A DNA stretch of 64,000 nt from Nigrospora sphaerica (GCA_018287875.1 JAGVVL010000022.1:4030001-4094000), one strand, 5' to 3'. Counted from the stretch's first letter, positions 45,552-58,730 are shown. A program made the numbers and translations. Notes: generated by a model from the letters alone, not told the origin.

Positions 45552-46718
45552 GTGGCTTCCGGTCAGGCAATCACGTCTGGTGCCTTCCAGAACCTCACCC
45601 AACTGCTACCCACCCCACTGGCTACTTACGTCGACGCTACCATCGGCCAGCTCTCCGACGCATTCGCCGGCTCCAACGACTACCTGGCCGCCCGGGGCCT
45701 CTCGCCCACTGTCTTATACTCCACCCTCGCCTGTGCTGCGCTAGTACTCCCGCTCGGCATGTCACGATACGGGGGTTGGCGCGAGGGCCTCTCGCCCTAC
45801 GGCTCGCAGAACGGCGGCGTGCCCCGTGTCACCGACGAAGACTTCAGCTACATTACCTCGGAGGACCTCGAGCATTCCATGCCGCCGCACGGTGCCTACG
45901 ACCCCCACGGACGGCCGCCGCCCTCGAGCGACGACCTGGAGGACGACGTGCTGCTCATCAAGAACAAGGGTGTCACCTACCCCGTCCACTTCCCGGCCTA
46001 CTCCATCGGCGACGGCAAGCTCTACGTGGAGGATGTCCGCGAGCGCGTGGCCCTCGTCATGAAGCTGGGCAACTCGCGCCGCCGGCGCATCAAGATGCTC
46101 TACAAGGGCAAGAACCTCAAGGACGCCGCCGTGCCCATCCGGGAGTACGGCGTGAAAAATAACAGCGAGATCCTCGTCGTCATCTCCGAGGCCGGCGCGT
46201 CCGACGAAGACTCCAGTGAATCGGAGGAAGAAATCATTGTCACGGACGAGCAGGCACCCAAGAAGAAGAGCAAGAGCAAGAACAAGAGGGGCAAGGGCAA
46301 GAAGAAGAGCCGGAGCCCCCGCGACAGCAACGCCACGCTCGACGTGCCCAGCATGGAGGCGGAGCGGAGATCGTCGGCCGACCGATCAAATCATCCCAGC
46401 CGCGTGCCGTCGCCGTCCATTCCGCCGGGCCCCATCGAGAAGCTGGAGGCCATCGACTCGCACTTCAACACGCAGTTGCTGCCACAATGCGTCGAATTCT
46501 CGGCCAACCCCCCGCAGGATTCCAAGAAGTGCGTCGATGAGCACCGGAAGCTGAGCGAGACCATCATGCAGCAGGTCTTGCTGAAGCTGGACGAGGTCGA
46601 CGCAGGAGGCGATCCCGACATCCGGGCTAAGAGGAAATCGCTCGTCAACAAGGTGCACGACGTGCTGAAAGGCATCGATCAGCACCTGCCCGAGGGCGTG
46701 ACGCGGCCGACGTGGTAG
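45552..46718 (+). CDS. Ubiquitin-like/BAG-domain Hsp70 cochaperone, membrane-anchored
   Basis: The open frame gives up to 388 residues. A single membrane segment (about 53-70, VLYSTLACAALVLPLGM) precedes an acidic linker. A ubiquitin-like domain follows (about 130-205, GVTYPVHFPAYSIGDGKL through KNNSEILVVISEAG), then a Lys-rich patch (KKKSKSKNKRGKGKKK) and a BAG domain (about 295-380, ending DVLKGIDQHLPEGV) that should bind the Hsp70 nucleotide-binding domain and promote nucleotide exchange. The layout matches fungal BAG proteins of the S. pombe Bag101/102 and yeast Snl1 type, anchored in the ER or nuclear envelope. The start is the odd point: the frame opens at a GTG in a good Kozak-like context (AAG GTG G), with no upstream ATG for about 490 nt. 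The first in-frame ATG (45759) would lose the membrane segment. Confidence 0.9.
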   Translation: MASGQAITSGAFQNLTQLLPTPLATYVDATIGQLSDAFAGSNDYLAARGLSPTVLYSTLACAALVLPLGMSRYGGWREGLSPYGSQNGGVPRVTDEDFSYITSEDLEHSMPPHGAYDPHGRPPPSSDDLEDDVLLIKNKGVTYPVHFPAYSIGDGKLYVEDVRERVALVMKLGNSRRRRIKMLYKGKNLKDAAVPIREYGVKNNSEILVVISEAGASDEDSSESEEEIIVTDEQAPKKKSKSKNKRGKGKKKSRSPRDSNATLDVPSMEAERRSSADRSNHPSRVPSPSIPPGPIEKLEAIDSHFNTQLLPQCVEFSANPPQDSKKCVDEHRKLSETIMQQVLLKLDEVDAGGDPDIRAKRKSLVNKVHDVLKGIDQHLPEGVTRPTW

Positions 46719-48127
46719 AAGTGAGCAAGCAAGGCCGACGAGGAAGGCGGCCGTTACTGTCTGCATTCGGACCGGCGGGGCAGTTCCATACTACAATGAG
46801 ACGCTTTGCAAACAACGGGTGCGATTCGCCGGTTTTTGCGGAACTTGAGACAATGCGGTGATGCGGTGATGCGATGATGCGATGACTGACGGACGATATG
46901 ATGGGGGACTTGCATCATGTGAAGGGCGGTCCATAGCACGGCCAGCGTGTGTGGCTTGCGCCCAGTGATCGACCATATGTGAGGTCAAGGTGCATGCTGG
47001 CAGGGCACTAGGTACATGGTAGGCGGACATAGCTTGGTAGGAAGGGCGGCTGTGATTTGTAAAGAGGATCTCGAGACCCAGCTTTCCTGGGACATGGATG
47101 GGTCTACGAGGTGGGAAGGCGGGCGACGTGAGCAACGAACGACTGGAGCTGGAGAAGCAATGGACGGAAGACAGTGACGGGAGAGCTTCGAATGGTGGGG
47201 CATCACCGGGAGCTCTGCGGCGCAGATGGAGGAGGCCGGCTTGGTGAGGACGACACATCGAAAGACCCCAGTTGGCCAACGGCTGGCAGCGGTCGAGGGC
47301 GGGACGGGCTCCCAGGTTCGGCCGTCGGAAACGGTCGGACAGACGGAGCGCGTAGGCTTAGACGGCCGGTAGTGGACGAGATCGATGGATGACTGATAGT
47401 TTTCCACTTGTCTGTCTGGGCGTAACCCCACGGCACGCCGATGGAGCAAGCAGGGAGAGCAGGGACTCGCAAGGCTGAGCGTCGGCGACACTCGACGCGG
47501 CATTTGATTCGACGCAGGACGGCGACGAAGCGCCACACATTGGGAGGGGGAAGGCAAGGCTGGACTGGGCAACTGGCACTACTGAAGCAAGAGCTCCGGC
47601 TGTGGTGGGCGGGCAATCAAATCGCACGAACGTGAGTCGCATCGCCGTGCCGGGCACATATCGAACAAACTGGGGCAGTAGCAATCTGGAGCCGAACGGC
47701 AAGACGATGCGCTTCCTTACGCTCTTCTCCTGCTTGCACCAGCCCGCGCGGAGGGCAATCGCCATGCTTGTCGTGCATTTTGGTGTGGCTTGCCCAGTCC
47801 GCACACTGTAGGTTTAACCCTAGAGCGACCGTCCGGAGCCCCGCCTTCCCTCTTTCGGTCAAGCGCAATCAGTCGCTCCACCCACCACGCACTTGCCCTC
47901 TGGTCAGTAATTTTTCGCCTTGGGGACTCGAATCCGGAACGCACATCAACACCCACGAAGCCCGAAATTGCAACGCGGCACACGCCCAGCGAGGAATTAT
48001 CACTTCCTAGCTCAAAAGGTAAGACAGACTTCAGCAGATTTCCCATTCTCTGAAGTGTGCGCTGCGAGCCGAATTCCTCTTACTTCCCTTCTTTTCTGTC
48101 CCCCAATCCACATACCCGACCGGAAAG
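46719..48127. other. Spacer, 1.4 kb
   Basis: 3' flank of the BAG gene and promoter of the ribosomal-protein gene. It holds an 8-bp tandem repeat (46853-46884). No gene supported. Confidence 0.6.
46853..46884. repeat. 8-bp tandem repeat, four units
   Basis: Two ATGCGGTG units followed by two ATGCGATG units, 135 bp after the BAG-protein stop codon. Confidence 0.8.
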
Positions 48128-49404
48128 ATGTCGTCCTTCGAGCAGGTTGTAAGTTGCACCCCGGCCCTCCCCCCTCGGCGAGAGAGCACGCGAATATTGG
48201 AGCCCGCGACGGCGGCCCCGGTGACGGTGGTGGTGACGGCCGAGGCCACGGCCAAGGCTGAGGGGAACCGATGAGCAATGCGACGGGCGGCCGCCGCGGC
48301 CCTGCCGCCCTCTACGACAGTCGCATCGACCAGGACTGGAAGCACACCACGATAAGAGCTTGGGAATCATCGCCGGGCCATGTCGCGATACCGCCCACGA
48401 GATCACCGGACCACGGGCCTGGGCACAGCGACTAACATGCTATCCCTCCCACAGGTCGTCATTGATGGCAAGGGCCACCTCCTCGGCCGCTTGGCCTCCA
48501 TCGTCGCCAAGCAGCTGTTGAGCGGCCAGAAGATCGTTGTCGTCCGCTGCGAGGCCCTCAACATCTCGGGCGAGTTCTTCCGCTCCAAGCGTACGTCTCC
48601 TCTTCTTATCCCCACGATGGACATGGATCGGATGGCCGGGCGGTATCATATGGTGTCTGTGGCTACAGGCGCGCAAGAACAATGGGAAGGAAGCAAGGCC
48701 GGGTGGAATCGACCGATCTGACGACGATACAAACCCTCGAACTCAACGCTGACTTGGCTTTCCCTACAGTCAAGTACCACGCCTACCTGCGGAAGATGAC
48801 CCGTTTCAACCCCACCCGCGGTGGTACGTTCGCCCCCACGATCTCTTCCGCCTCCGTTGTCGGCCAGCGCTGTCCACGACTGTACTGCGTCAGACAACGG
48901 GCGGGAGGCCACGACTGACGACACGGCGATCTAACGTTGCGCTAGGTCCCTTCCACTTCCGCGCCCCCAGCCGCATCTTCTACAAGGCTGTGCGTGGTAT
49001 GATTCCCCACAAGACCTCCCGCGGTGCCGCCGCCCTGGAGCGCCTCAAGGTCTTCGAGGGTGTCCCTCCCCCCTACGACAAGCAGAAGAAGATGGTCGTC
49101 CCCCAGGCCCTGCGCGTCCTGCGCCTGCAGCCCGGCCGCAAGTTCTGCACCGTCGGCCGCCTGTCCCACGAGGTTGGCTGGAAGTACCAGGATGTCGTTG
49201 AGAGGTGCGTTTGGTCCCCGAAGCGACTGCCGCGGCGAGCCGGTCCACTGACTCATCTTTTGCAGACTCGAGGAGCGCCGCAAGGCCAAGGGCGCCGCCT
49301 ACTACGAGCGCAAGAAGCTGGCCCAGCGCCAGCTGTCGGAGGCCAAGAAGAACGCCAAGGTGGACAGCAAGACTGCCGATGCCCTCGCATCGTACGGCTA
49401 CTAA
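48128..49404 (+). CDS. RPL16: Cytosolic 60S ribosomal protein uL13 (L16/L13a)
   Basis: Five exons: 48128-48148, 48455-48590, 48770-48823, 48946-49204, 49266-49404, summing to 203 codons (202 residues), the usual family length. The first exon encodes only seven residues (MSSFEQV) and is followed by a 306-nt intron, a layout common in fungal ribosomal-protein genes. Conserved blocks: [79 protein letters not shown] and the basic C-terminus. All introns have GT donors and AG acceptors in consistent phase. It is a structural component of the large ribosomal subunit. Confidence 0.97.
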
Positions 49405-52400
49405 TTTCACGCCGTCTTCTTGTCTGTTCTTCGCACCACACTTGCATTTCCGGGGGTAGGGCACATACCCAAATCAAACAACCATCACAACCACCAACAA
49501 TGACCTCTGCAAACTAGATTTGGCGTGAAAGGGAAAGGGATCATCGACATTTTGCTCTTTGTCAATTTTTCGAGAGTATGGAAAAGGGCAAAAGGGCCTG
49601 GTTCGTTCCGTCGCATCCGGGGTTGGGGATTTGCTTCTTCGGCTCAGATTGGGGGGAGGGACCTGTTGTGTTCATTCAGCCAATTCGTCGACTAGGAAGT
49701 CTAGGGATCTGAAATGTGAAATGAACCAAAAAGAATCATGAACAATGTGGTCTCTCTTTCCCTCCCCTGAAACCTCTCCCGCCGGCTGGCCTGGTCTTGG
49801 ACATGTACACCTTACGCAAACAGGCTGGGGAAACGGGAAGGACGCGGTTATTGCATGGCCGAGGCGCGGCGGCCGGCCTTCTCGAATTGCAGATAGCATC
49901 ACTCGGTCTGCGACCTCGGACGAGCCGAGAGCGTGTAAGCGGTGGCCTCGTCCACCTCGTCGCTCTCGCGGCCCGTGTCGGCGCGCCTCGCGTGGGATTC
50001 GGGCCTCTGGCTCGTCGGTTCCTGTCGGCGTCACCGTCCAAGACGACGACCAGTTTCGCCTCCTCCCTCGCAGACGAGAGGGAGTAAAATGCAAGGGCAT
50101 CAACCCCACACCACATTAATCTTAGGCCCGACGACGGGTCGAGGATCGTCTCGTCTCTCGGCGGCGCGTGTACGTGATGTCATAGCTAACCCAGCGCATT
50201 TCCCAATTCCCCGGCGACCCAAGCCCTCTCTCTCCCTCTGTCCCTTGCAGTACGTTCTCTCCCCGTCGCCCCCGCCCCCGTCGGCAGCCCTGTCTCGTTG
50301 AGTCTGTGCCGCCGTGGTGGCCCCCGCCAGATGCGCCCTCGCCCTCCCGTATAAAACTGGCACCGCCCCTGCACCGCCTCGGACCGAGTTTGGTCGAGAC
50401 GCCCGCCCCCCCGCATACACACACACATACGCACTCGCCCAAGCACGCGTATGCGCCCCCTTTCTCGACGGCCACCCCCATTTATCGTAGTCCGCCCCGC
50501 CCGGCTTTCCTCGGGACCCCCTCCTCTCCCCGCTTGCCGCTGCCCGCCCTGTGATCCGCAACGGGCGGGGCCCGCTGGGGGGGCGGAGGAGCCCCGTCCC
50601 CCGAGGTCTTTGAGGGTTCTGGGAGGGGTTAGAAGCACGTGGGACGTTGGGGTGGGTGAGGTGAAGGGCGAGGGGCAGTCGAGTTGGTATCTCGCTGGTG
50701 TGCAATGGGGAACGAGGCGGGCGAGAAAGGGGGGGAAGTGGCCCAGGGCTCGGAAGAAAAGCGGTGGTTTGGTGGTTCGAGGTTGCGGAGGCGGTTTTCA
50801 TTGAAACGGCTGTGGGTGGGATCGTGGTACTGCGTTTGCCTTGATCGTGAACCTGCTTGCGCCGAGAACGAAGGGGGAGTAGGGTTTACCAACAGCGGGA
50901 GCCGCTGGCTGGACCGCCGCGAGAGATGCCCATCACGCTGCGTATGGAGTTCGTTTCGGGTGAGATGCCCACGGTAAATGTTGCCGCAGAGCCTCGGTCG
51001 AGGTCGGTAGGGAAATAGAAGCGTGGCTTCTAGCTCGCGGCGCCTCACTACGCTTTCGCCATCTTCGCTGTCGGCCGGCCAATGTCTCCTCACCCATCAC
51101 CCCAGACGACGACGGCGAAGCAACTTCTACGAGCCGCTCGATTTTCGATATAACCACCACCGTAGCGCGCCTCCACCAGACTGGCCTCCCATCATCCATA
51201 ACTTCCTCTCCCTATTCGCCATGTGCGCCGCTCCTACCCTAACCAACACCGTCATGACACGGCCCCCGAAACAGGGAGCAGATCACGCAGCCAACAAGCG
51301 TGCAGTAAACAAAACACCCCACGACCGGCTCTTTGTTAACAAGCCGTATGCACGCCCGCGATTCCGAGTTGAGTGGGCGCCCGGTTCTTCCCTCACAACG
51401 CTGTGGCACGAATGCCCAGGACGTCCCGTCGAAACGACGGCGGCGCTCCGCGAAGCACGAGCAGCCACTCGATGCAGGGCCGTAATGGGGGGGCATGAGT
51501 AGGAACTCCGGCTCCCCACGGAAGGATTTTACAAGAGAGGCCTTCCCGAGTGCCACTTCAGCCTGTTCTTGTCCGGGTGGTCTTTGGACCACGGTAGTCA
51601 CTGGGTATGGCCACATGAGCTCACCATCGGGGCCAATAAGAGCTGATGGCCATGGGGAAGGCGTCGTTCTGCATGGATGTCGAGGTCATCATGATAGGGG
51701 CAGTAGACCACATGGACATGGAACCCATCACGCCCGTAAGGCTTGCCGTACCCACAAGGGTGGTGGTCTTGGCTATCAAAAAGAAAAGTCCATATCTTCG
51801 GCCCTTCTACTGAGATGTGATACGAAACAACTCCCGTTCTGGCAGAAGTTCTAATGACAGTACTAGAGGAGTCCTACTTAGTAGTGTTATAGCACTATCA
51901 TCTTACCAAGGCGTCAAGGAGAAAATTACACGGTTGGACAAAGCAAGGTAGATAAAAGGAGACGGGGAAAGAAAAACAGCCACGTCGAATCCAAGTTTCC
52001 TATCATAGCCCCCCGAGCGGTCGGTCGTGCCGAAATCGAAACTATCCAAACCAGTCACGCTGAAATACATCCTGATGTAGAGTCGGCTCAAGCCAGAAAC
52101 TCCAGGGGGCATAGAAGTGCAGTGCCGGATTCCCAACGCCGACTACCTCCGTCGGAATCTTCCCAGGGGGACCATCTCGGCCTTGGGTCTGCCCCCGCAG
52201 TACAACCATGTATATACCGGACCCCGCGGCCTCTTAGGGAACGCCAAAAAATATAGACTGGCTTTCCGAGGGCTGGCCAGCCTCGAGTGCTCATGCGAGC
52301 CACAAGGAGGTGCTGCTGCCAACGCGGCCCAAGGTCCACGATCCAGGCTCCGCGTCGGCATCTCCTCCTGAAACCAAGACGGGAAGACACCTGTTATCCG

Positions 52401-55400
52401 AAAGGGTACGGGGGACTCGGATACCAGAGTTGGAGTGAATTCGGAATGTTGCCGCTCTCGAATTACCACTTACAATTACAGCTACGCTCGACGGACGACG
52501 CCTTATCTTCTGTGTCGTGAGCATGCCAACCCCCTGTCTGTCAACCCCCAGGACATACTGGGTAATCATTTGACACGGCCGAGCGTGATGGGAGGTGGTC
52601 TCGTGTTTCTCAAGGCCGCGGGACTCCAGGCAACCCTACTGCGATCCATTATACTGGAGGAGCCCCCCGCCGGAATGCTCCTCCCGCCACGTGCCGTATC
52701 CGTGGAGGGAGCTTTGCTGACGAGTGTACCGGCTCAATACCAGCCATGCCGCTACCGTGCGTACCCATAAGCGCGGATCTGGGACCTCGGGGGCTGCGGC
52801 AGAGCAGAAGGGCTCCTGCGCACGCTGAGTCGTGCCGGAAGAGCCCGTGATACACGTTTGTTCAGGGTGGCGGAGGGGTGCAGGGAGAGGGCTCGCGCAG
52901 CAGCGTGGGTGATCGGTGGCTGCTGCGTCCGTCCTCGGCCTCACGAGGGCGCCGAACCGCACCGGAAACCTCCGCCCGGGTCTTACCTTGTCCTCTTCCG
53001 CTGGTGGCTCCGGGGCCATGCGCGAAACGGACACATGATCGCGCCAGCGGGCCCAGCCCCCTTCCGAAACCTCCAAGGAAGGGAAAAGTGAGCTGCTCAC
53101 GGCATAATCCTGGAGAGGGCGTCGTTTGCCCCCAATCTAGCTTTCCGACTATGCAACGTCGGCCTGCTGGATTATGACCCCAGCCACAACCTTTGCGCGA
53201 CATGAAACAAAACCGACCCCTTTGGACCGAGAGGCCGAGTCAGGACCGGGATAGGCACACGGACGTGTAGTGCGGATTGGGCCTAAGCGACGGGGTTGCG
53301 CGACTATTACTCCGGGTCCTTGAGGCACCAGAGTAGGGGTTATCGGCGGCCCTGAAGCCTACCAAGACGTACGTTGATTCATCGTGCGGTGATGGTGGTT
53401 GATGGCAGTGCTTGGTAGCATCATTACTGGGTGCGGGAGTATCTGACGACTCATTCGCCCGCTTCCCCCTCATTCCCCCAAATCTCCGCTCAAAGCGACG
53501 GCTAGGCGACCTTGGGGTCGTCGTCTTGTGTATACGCGGCAGAGGGCTTGATTGACCACGCACATCCTGGGTAAGGAGAAAGAGAAAGAGAGATGCCGCG
53601 CCGGAGAAGACGACACGCCCGGCTGGACCGGCACCACGGCGCTCCAAGACTACGACGCCGATGGGATTGGGCCAAAGAAAAATCGTCAACCGTGGCCATA
53701 TTCGTGAGTAGATCGGCGCTCGTCTTTTACTAATCTGAAAACCCAGGTCCGACCAACCATGTGCGTCCTTGGCCGGAGAAGAGGGGGGAGATATTTCTTG
53801 GCTGGCAGGGCTCCTCCCTCTCGCGTCTTGGCTTCGGGTGAGGGCCATCATGACGGAAGATTCGAATAATTGTGGACGTAAATACGATGTGTTTTGTTCA
53901 AACAGGTCTAGCGAATACACCGGGACGGACGCGGCCGGGTCAAGACGTTGAGTGCATATGCATCGCTCGCCCGCATTGCTCATCTCATATGAGCCTTAGA
54001 TTGAAAGGCGGAGCGCGGGACACGCTGCCACGCACACGAGAGGGAAGCGGTGTGATGCCGGCGGTAGCAATAGGATTTGGGGAGCGAACCATGGCCGTCG
54101 ATTGTCGTTGTCGAAGAAGGTTACGGATTCAATGGCGTGTGGGCTTGGCGGCAAGGAGGGGACAACAGACGACAGCATAGAAGAGGTACATGGAGAAGGA
54201 CAAGCCCACGTACGATAGAGTCATACATACTTGGAGAGACGGCGCGGAGCCGCCGTTTGAAAATGGTGGCTCCGAGAAAAACTCCGGCGTTGCCCGGCAC
54301 GAATCACCGGTCCATGACAACGAGAGGGGATGCCCGCCGGTTTTTTAGTGCACGTAGTCAGCAAACCGTGGGGTGCTTTACTTCAGTGCGGAATACGGGC
54401 AAGTTGTGGCGTACGCGGTGGAGGTGTATTCGCCGCTATGGCCAGCCGCACTTGGTGATGCCACGGCATAGGTACCACACCATCATCCATCATTCTTGGG
54501 CCATGCCGTGAATATCGCAGTCCGGCCCGTGCGACGAGAGGTCCGCCGGCGGTGGAAGAGGAGGGGAAGGGAGAAGGAAAAGAAGCGCATGGGCGGGCGA
54601 CACTGCCAGCCAACCGCAGCGACAGCCGAAGAGAGGCTGTAAATGGGAGAGCAGGGAAGCGAGCCGCGAAAGCCAAGACAACAGAACCCGACGGATGGCT
54701 TGCTCCCAAGAGCGGCCGACCGTCCGTCGTTTTGGTCGCCCTAGCCATGTCTCGTATCAGGATAGAAGGGGGCGCCGCGTTCATTTCAGTAGCCGCATTG
54801 GCAGCGCATTGGCGTCAGCAAACACAAAGGCATGCACTGAATGCCACACCAAACAGGGGGCAAATGGGCCAACGGCACCAGCGGACTTCGGGGGCGTCGG
54901 GGACATGGCATGACGGGCGCTTGCCTCCCTGCGGTACCGTGGCCTGTTGGCGGACCGACCAGCATCAAAAGCCTACAGCTCGGCACGACTGGGCACCGCG
55001 GCGCCGCTGGGCAAGACGTCAGGGCGGCGGCCGCACCATCGTGGTCCGACTTCCGTGCGTGCTAATTGCCAGGGCTGGGCAGCTTCAGCTCCAGCCGGGA
55101 TGCTGGTGGTTTATAAGTGGCTCGCGGTCGGCGCCGAGAGGCTTGGGGGGGATGAGGGGAGGGAAATGTGAAATCACCGCCCCGATGGCACCATGGCTGC
55201 AGCCAGCCGATCCTACCAAGGCCGTAGAGATGATGGACGGCCGGAGAAAAGCAGAAAACGCAGCGCCCGTCGAATGGGACAAGGCAGAAAAGCGACGATC
55301 AAGTCTTGGACGGGGACGCGTTGGCGGTGCGCGCGGGTGGTTGCTGGTGCTGCCGTGACAGCAGGCCAACCCCAAGACAGTCCCCGGGACCGCTGGGCAC

Positions 55401-55682
55401 AGCAGAGTTTTTGCCCCTCCTGTACCGCCTAGACGCGACAAGACAATAGGACGTCTTGGGAGGGAGTGCTGGTGACGCCTCGCCGCGCAGGGCCAACACC
55501 GCCCCCGCTCGCGCGCCCTTTGCACGACTGTGCGGACCCGACCACGACACGTCGATGACTGGCAGGCTGACGGGAGCATCGGAGGGGGGCCTGGCCAGGG
55601 GCCGACGCCGAGAGCGCGGTGTTGTACCAGAGAGTGGTTGCAGCCTACGACTCAATCGGTAGTAAGACTGGATTTTGTTCTC

Positions 55683-55719
55683 GCAGCAGCAGCAGCAGCA
55701 GCAGCAGCGGCGGCGGCGG
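55683..55719. repeat. GCA/GCG trinucleotide microsatellite
   Basis: Nine GCA units run directly into four GCG units. Nearby frames read it as poly-Ser, poly-Gln or poly-Ala, but none belongs to a supported gene. Confidence 0.85.
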
Positions 55720-56474
55720 TGCCAGCAGCAGCATGTCGCAGCATCCTGCCCTTCGGGGTTCTCTTGGCATCAGCGCAAGGGCGCATGGCCATCGCATCGC
55801 ATCCGGGAAGGCGACCCGCCCGGGGAGGAGGGTATGCTTGAAGTGGTCGCCCTGTCATCCATGTGGGTGTGCATGTGGTGGTGGTAGCGGCGGTGATGAG
55901 GGTTGCTGTTGCTGCTGCCGGCGGCCTGGGCAATGCAGCCAGTGGGCGGTAACGAATGCAGACGAGACGGACAAGAACATAGGCGGGCGCCACGTGATTG
56001 CGCCGAGCCTTCCAGTCGGCCCGTGCACGGTGAGGGATATGGGACTGATGCAGCGGAGGCGGCGCGGCGCCGAGAGAAAGAAAAAGCGCTGGAGCGAGAG
56101 GAGAGGGCGCAATGCTCTGGGCGGTGCTGTGTTGGTGCTGGCTGTGGATTGGGCGTGGCCCATGGGAGCCCCAGTCGGCGGACGCGGCGGAGGGTGCCAA
56201 TAAATCAAAGTCAAATGGCTCGCCAAGCTGGTTGGCGCTGGCTAGGCGGCGTATACCAAGAGGAATGCTGGCGCTGGGCGCACGAATGAAAAGGAAGCCG
56301 AGCTGGGGATGTGGCGGGCTGATAAGGGGAGAGAGAGGGATGACAGTTCGGAAATGGGGGGTTGCGCGGGCGTGGGCGCGGGCGACGATCATGGGCGATT
56401 ACTAGGTACCATCTGATGAACTAACCTACACTAACACGTCCCCGGCCAGGCCTTGGCCAGTTGCGCAAGTGGCA

Positions 56475-56513
56475 GGAGGAGGGAGGAGGAGGAGGAGGTG
56501 GTGGAGGAGGAAA
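56475..56513. repeat. GGA-rich microsatellite
   Basis: Imperfect GGA/GGT trinucleotide tract on the plus strand in a non-coding stretch. Confidence 0.7.
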
Positions 56514-57713
56514 GGCTGGCTTGGCAGGCGGACAAGGCTTGGCGGGCTGGGAACAGGGGAGGGAAAGAGGGCATTTGTAGGCCTCTCTCTACTTTAACTG
56601 GTGTAGTAGGTCGTCTGGGCAGTTGTATGCGATCCATCCCATGTGCTGTAGGTACTCCGTAAAAAAGGTGGAGGTCGCATTCCCATCCTCTGTGGAGACC
56701 AGACGGCAGATGGCACGACGGGCGACAAACAGACAGACAGACGGATACAGCATCATGCGTTCACGAAGTCTACGCCCACGCCCCAGGCTTTCTGCTGTTT
56801 GCCCACACGCGTTCTCTTTCTGGCCTTGGCGTGTCGGTCTGGGCCCAGGTGATGCCGCTTCCGGCGCCGCCCAGCGAAATCGTCATGTTACGAATGTCGA
56901 GAGCCGAGACCTTGGTGATCAAGCGAATGCTTGGCCCAAGGCTTGGCTACTTGGCTCTTGGAGACTAGAATGAAGGCAAAAGGACAGCCAATTCTCCCTT
57001 TGGATTTCCGTCGCAGGTCCCATCCATCCATCCATCCGGCATAATACCGTCAGGCTCCTCGAGATTTTTCCTTCCCCAATTGTTTGGCTCATCCCCCCCC
57101 CCAGATCCCAGATCCCTCTCACCCCGTCTCTCGCTCCTTCCCCTGCCGCGCGCCCGCCGAAAACCCGCCAGGCCAATGGAGGTGCGCAGGACCTGAGCCC
57201 ATTCCAGTAGCGGCGATCCCTGGACTGTCCCGACCCGAGAAGCGCTGCCGCCCGCCCGCGCGCCTGCGCCCGCCAAAAAAACATATCCGCTGGATGATAT
57301 CTAGCAGCCCTTTTCCCCCTAAGAGCGCCGGCATCACGCCCGAGTCAGCCCCGAATACCCCGATCGGTCAACGCTCCCTGTTTTTTTTTCCGGGGCCGAG
57401 GGAGGAGGAGTGTTGGTGGTTCGAAACGGCAGCTTCCGTGCCTCGCAACCATCCGCATACGCACACGCACCCACACACACTTGGCCACCGTGTGTGCGCC
57501 CGGCTGTGCGTGTGTGCGTATGTGAATTGCTGTATCTCGCGACTGCCCAACCGGGGGTTTGGCGAAAACTGTCACGAACGGCGGCAACTGCCGACGGGAG
57601 GAGGGAACGAACTCAGGAAAAAAGAAGAAAAAAGAAGCAAGGAAATTTGAGAGCCTCGGGCAGGCAAATCCGGAAGAAGCAAAGAGGACTTCTTTCCAAC
57701 ACCCCTGCACCCC

Positions 57714-58695
57714 ATGAAGTCCTCCACCCACTCGTCGGACCGGGACAGCCAGGGCACAGTTGGTAGCGATATGTCGATACGCAAGGGTGCCGCCGACCTG
57801 TCCGCAACTGGGTCCGAGGAAGCACTGAACCGTAGCAGCGATGTCCGGCTTGGGTCTGGGCCTGACCAGGAACAGAACCTGGCACAGGACCTGGCACCAG
57901 CACCACCAATGCCAGCAGCAACAGCACAGCCACGAGCACAGGACCCGGCAGCCAACACACCACCACCACCACCACCACCACAACCAGTTGCCACCAGCCG
58001 CAACCCTCCTAGACCCGCCATCGCCGACGAGACCCTCAGCACCGCCTCGGATCTTGCTTCCGCCGCCCACCAGCGCCAGAGGCAGCAGCGGGAACAACGT
58101 CAAACTCGCCGCTCGTCACGCCAGTCGCCCGGCTCTTCGGCCCACCCATGCCGATCCCGCGGCCAACACTACACCACAGCCCAACAACACCAATCACCAC
58201 CACCGGCGCCTTACGTGCCCTACGGCTATCAGGGCTACCGGCACTCGTCGTCGCCGGCCTACGGCGACGGCGATGAATACGACGACGGACGGGGCCCGCC
58301 GCCCTGCAGTCGGCGGTGGCGCCGGATCAAGCGGGTGCTGACGCTGCTGTCTATGTTGTGGGCGGGGGTGATCCTGTCGCTGGCGTGCCTGTTCGCGGCG
58401 CAGGGCGGCATGGCCGACAGCGTGGGCGTGTGGTCGATTCCCATCGCCATCGCGGCGCTGGTGTGGAACAGCCTCGAGCTGCTCGTGTACGCGGCGCGAG
58501 CGCGGGGGGTGGCGCCGTCGGGGCCGACGGGCCGGGGGGCGGCGCGGGCCGCCGTGGCCGGGCGCGCCGGCGTGCGTCGCGGCATCCATCCGGGCGCCCA
58601 CGTCGGCCTGCACCTGTGCCTGTGGCTCGCCTGCGCCCTCGCCATCTACCTCACCATGGCCGTCTACCAGGACGTGCAGAACACCATGGCCGACT

Positions 58696-58730
<35 letters not shown>

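Larger units (their letters stand above)
49405..57713. other. Gene-poor spacer, 8.3 kb
   Basis: The largest apparent gap. Several long frames exist (for example 53240-53983 minus and 54552-55358 plus), but they are Arg/Pro/Gly/Ser-rich, overlap frames on the other strand and resemble no family. GC is high and low-complexity tracts are common: a (GCA)n/(GCG)n block at 55683-55719, a GGA-rich tract near 56.5 kb and C/T-rich stretches near 50.3 and 57.1 kb. I cannot support a gene here; non-coding transcription or a very long promoter are possible. Confidence 0.5.

Noticed and set aside
47920..48010. GATTCGAGTCC on the minus strand, resembling a tRNA B box
   Set aside because: No pairing T-stem, no A box and no acceptor stem could be built around it.
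48149..48945. Possible intron-encoded snoRNAs in the ribosomal-protein gene
   Set aside because: No RTGATGA box C paired with a CTGA box D at matching ends was found in introns 1 to 3.
53240..53983. A 247-codon minus-strand frame
   Set aside because: Low-complexity Ser/Pro/Arg composition, no start context or domain.
54552..55358. A 268-codon plus-strand frame
   Set aside because: Arg/Gly/Trp-rich chance frame in GC-rich DNA, overlapping frames on the other strand; no motif.
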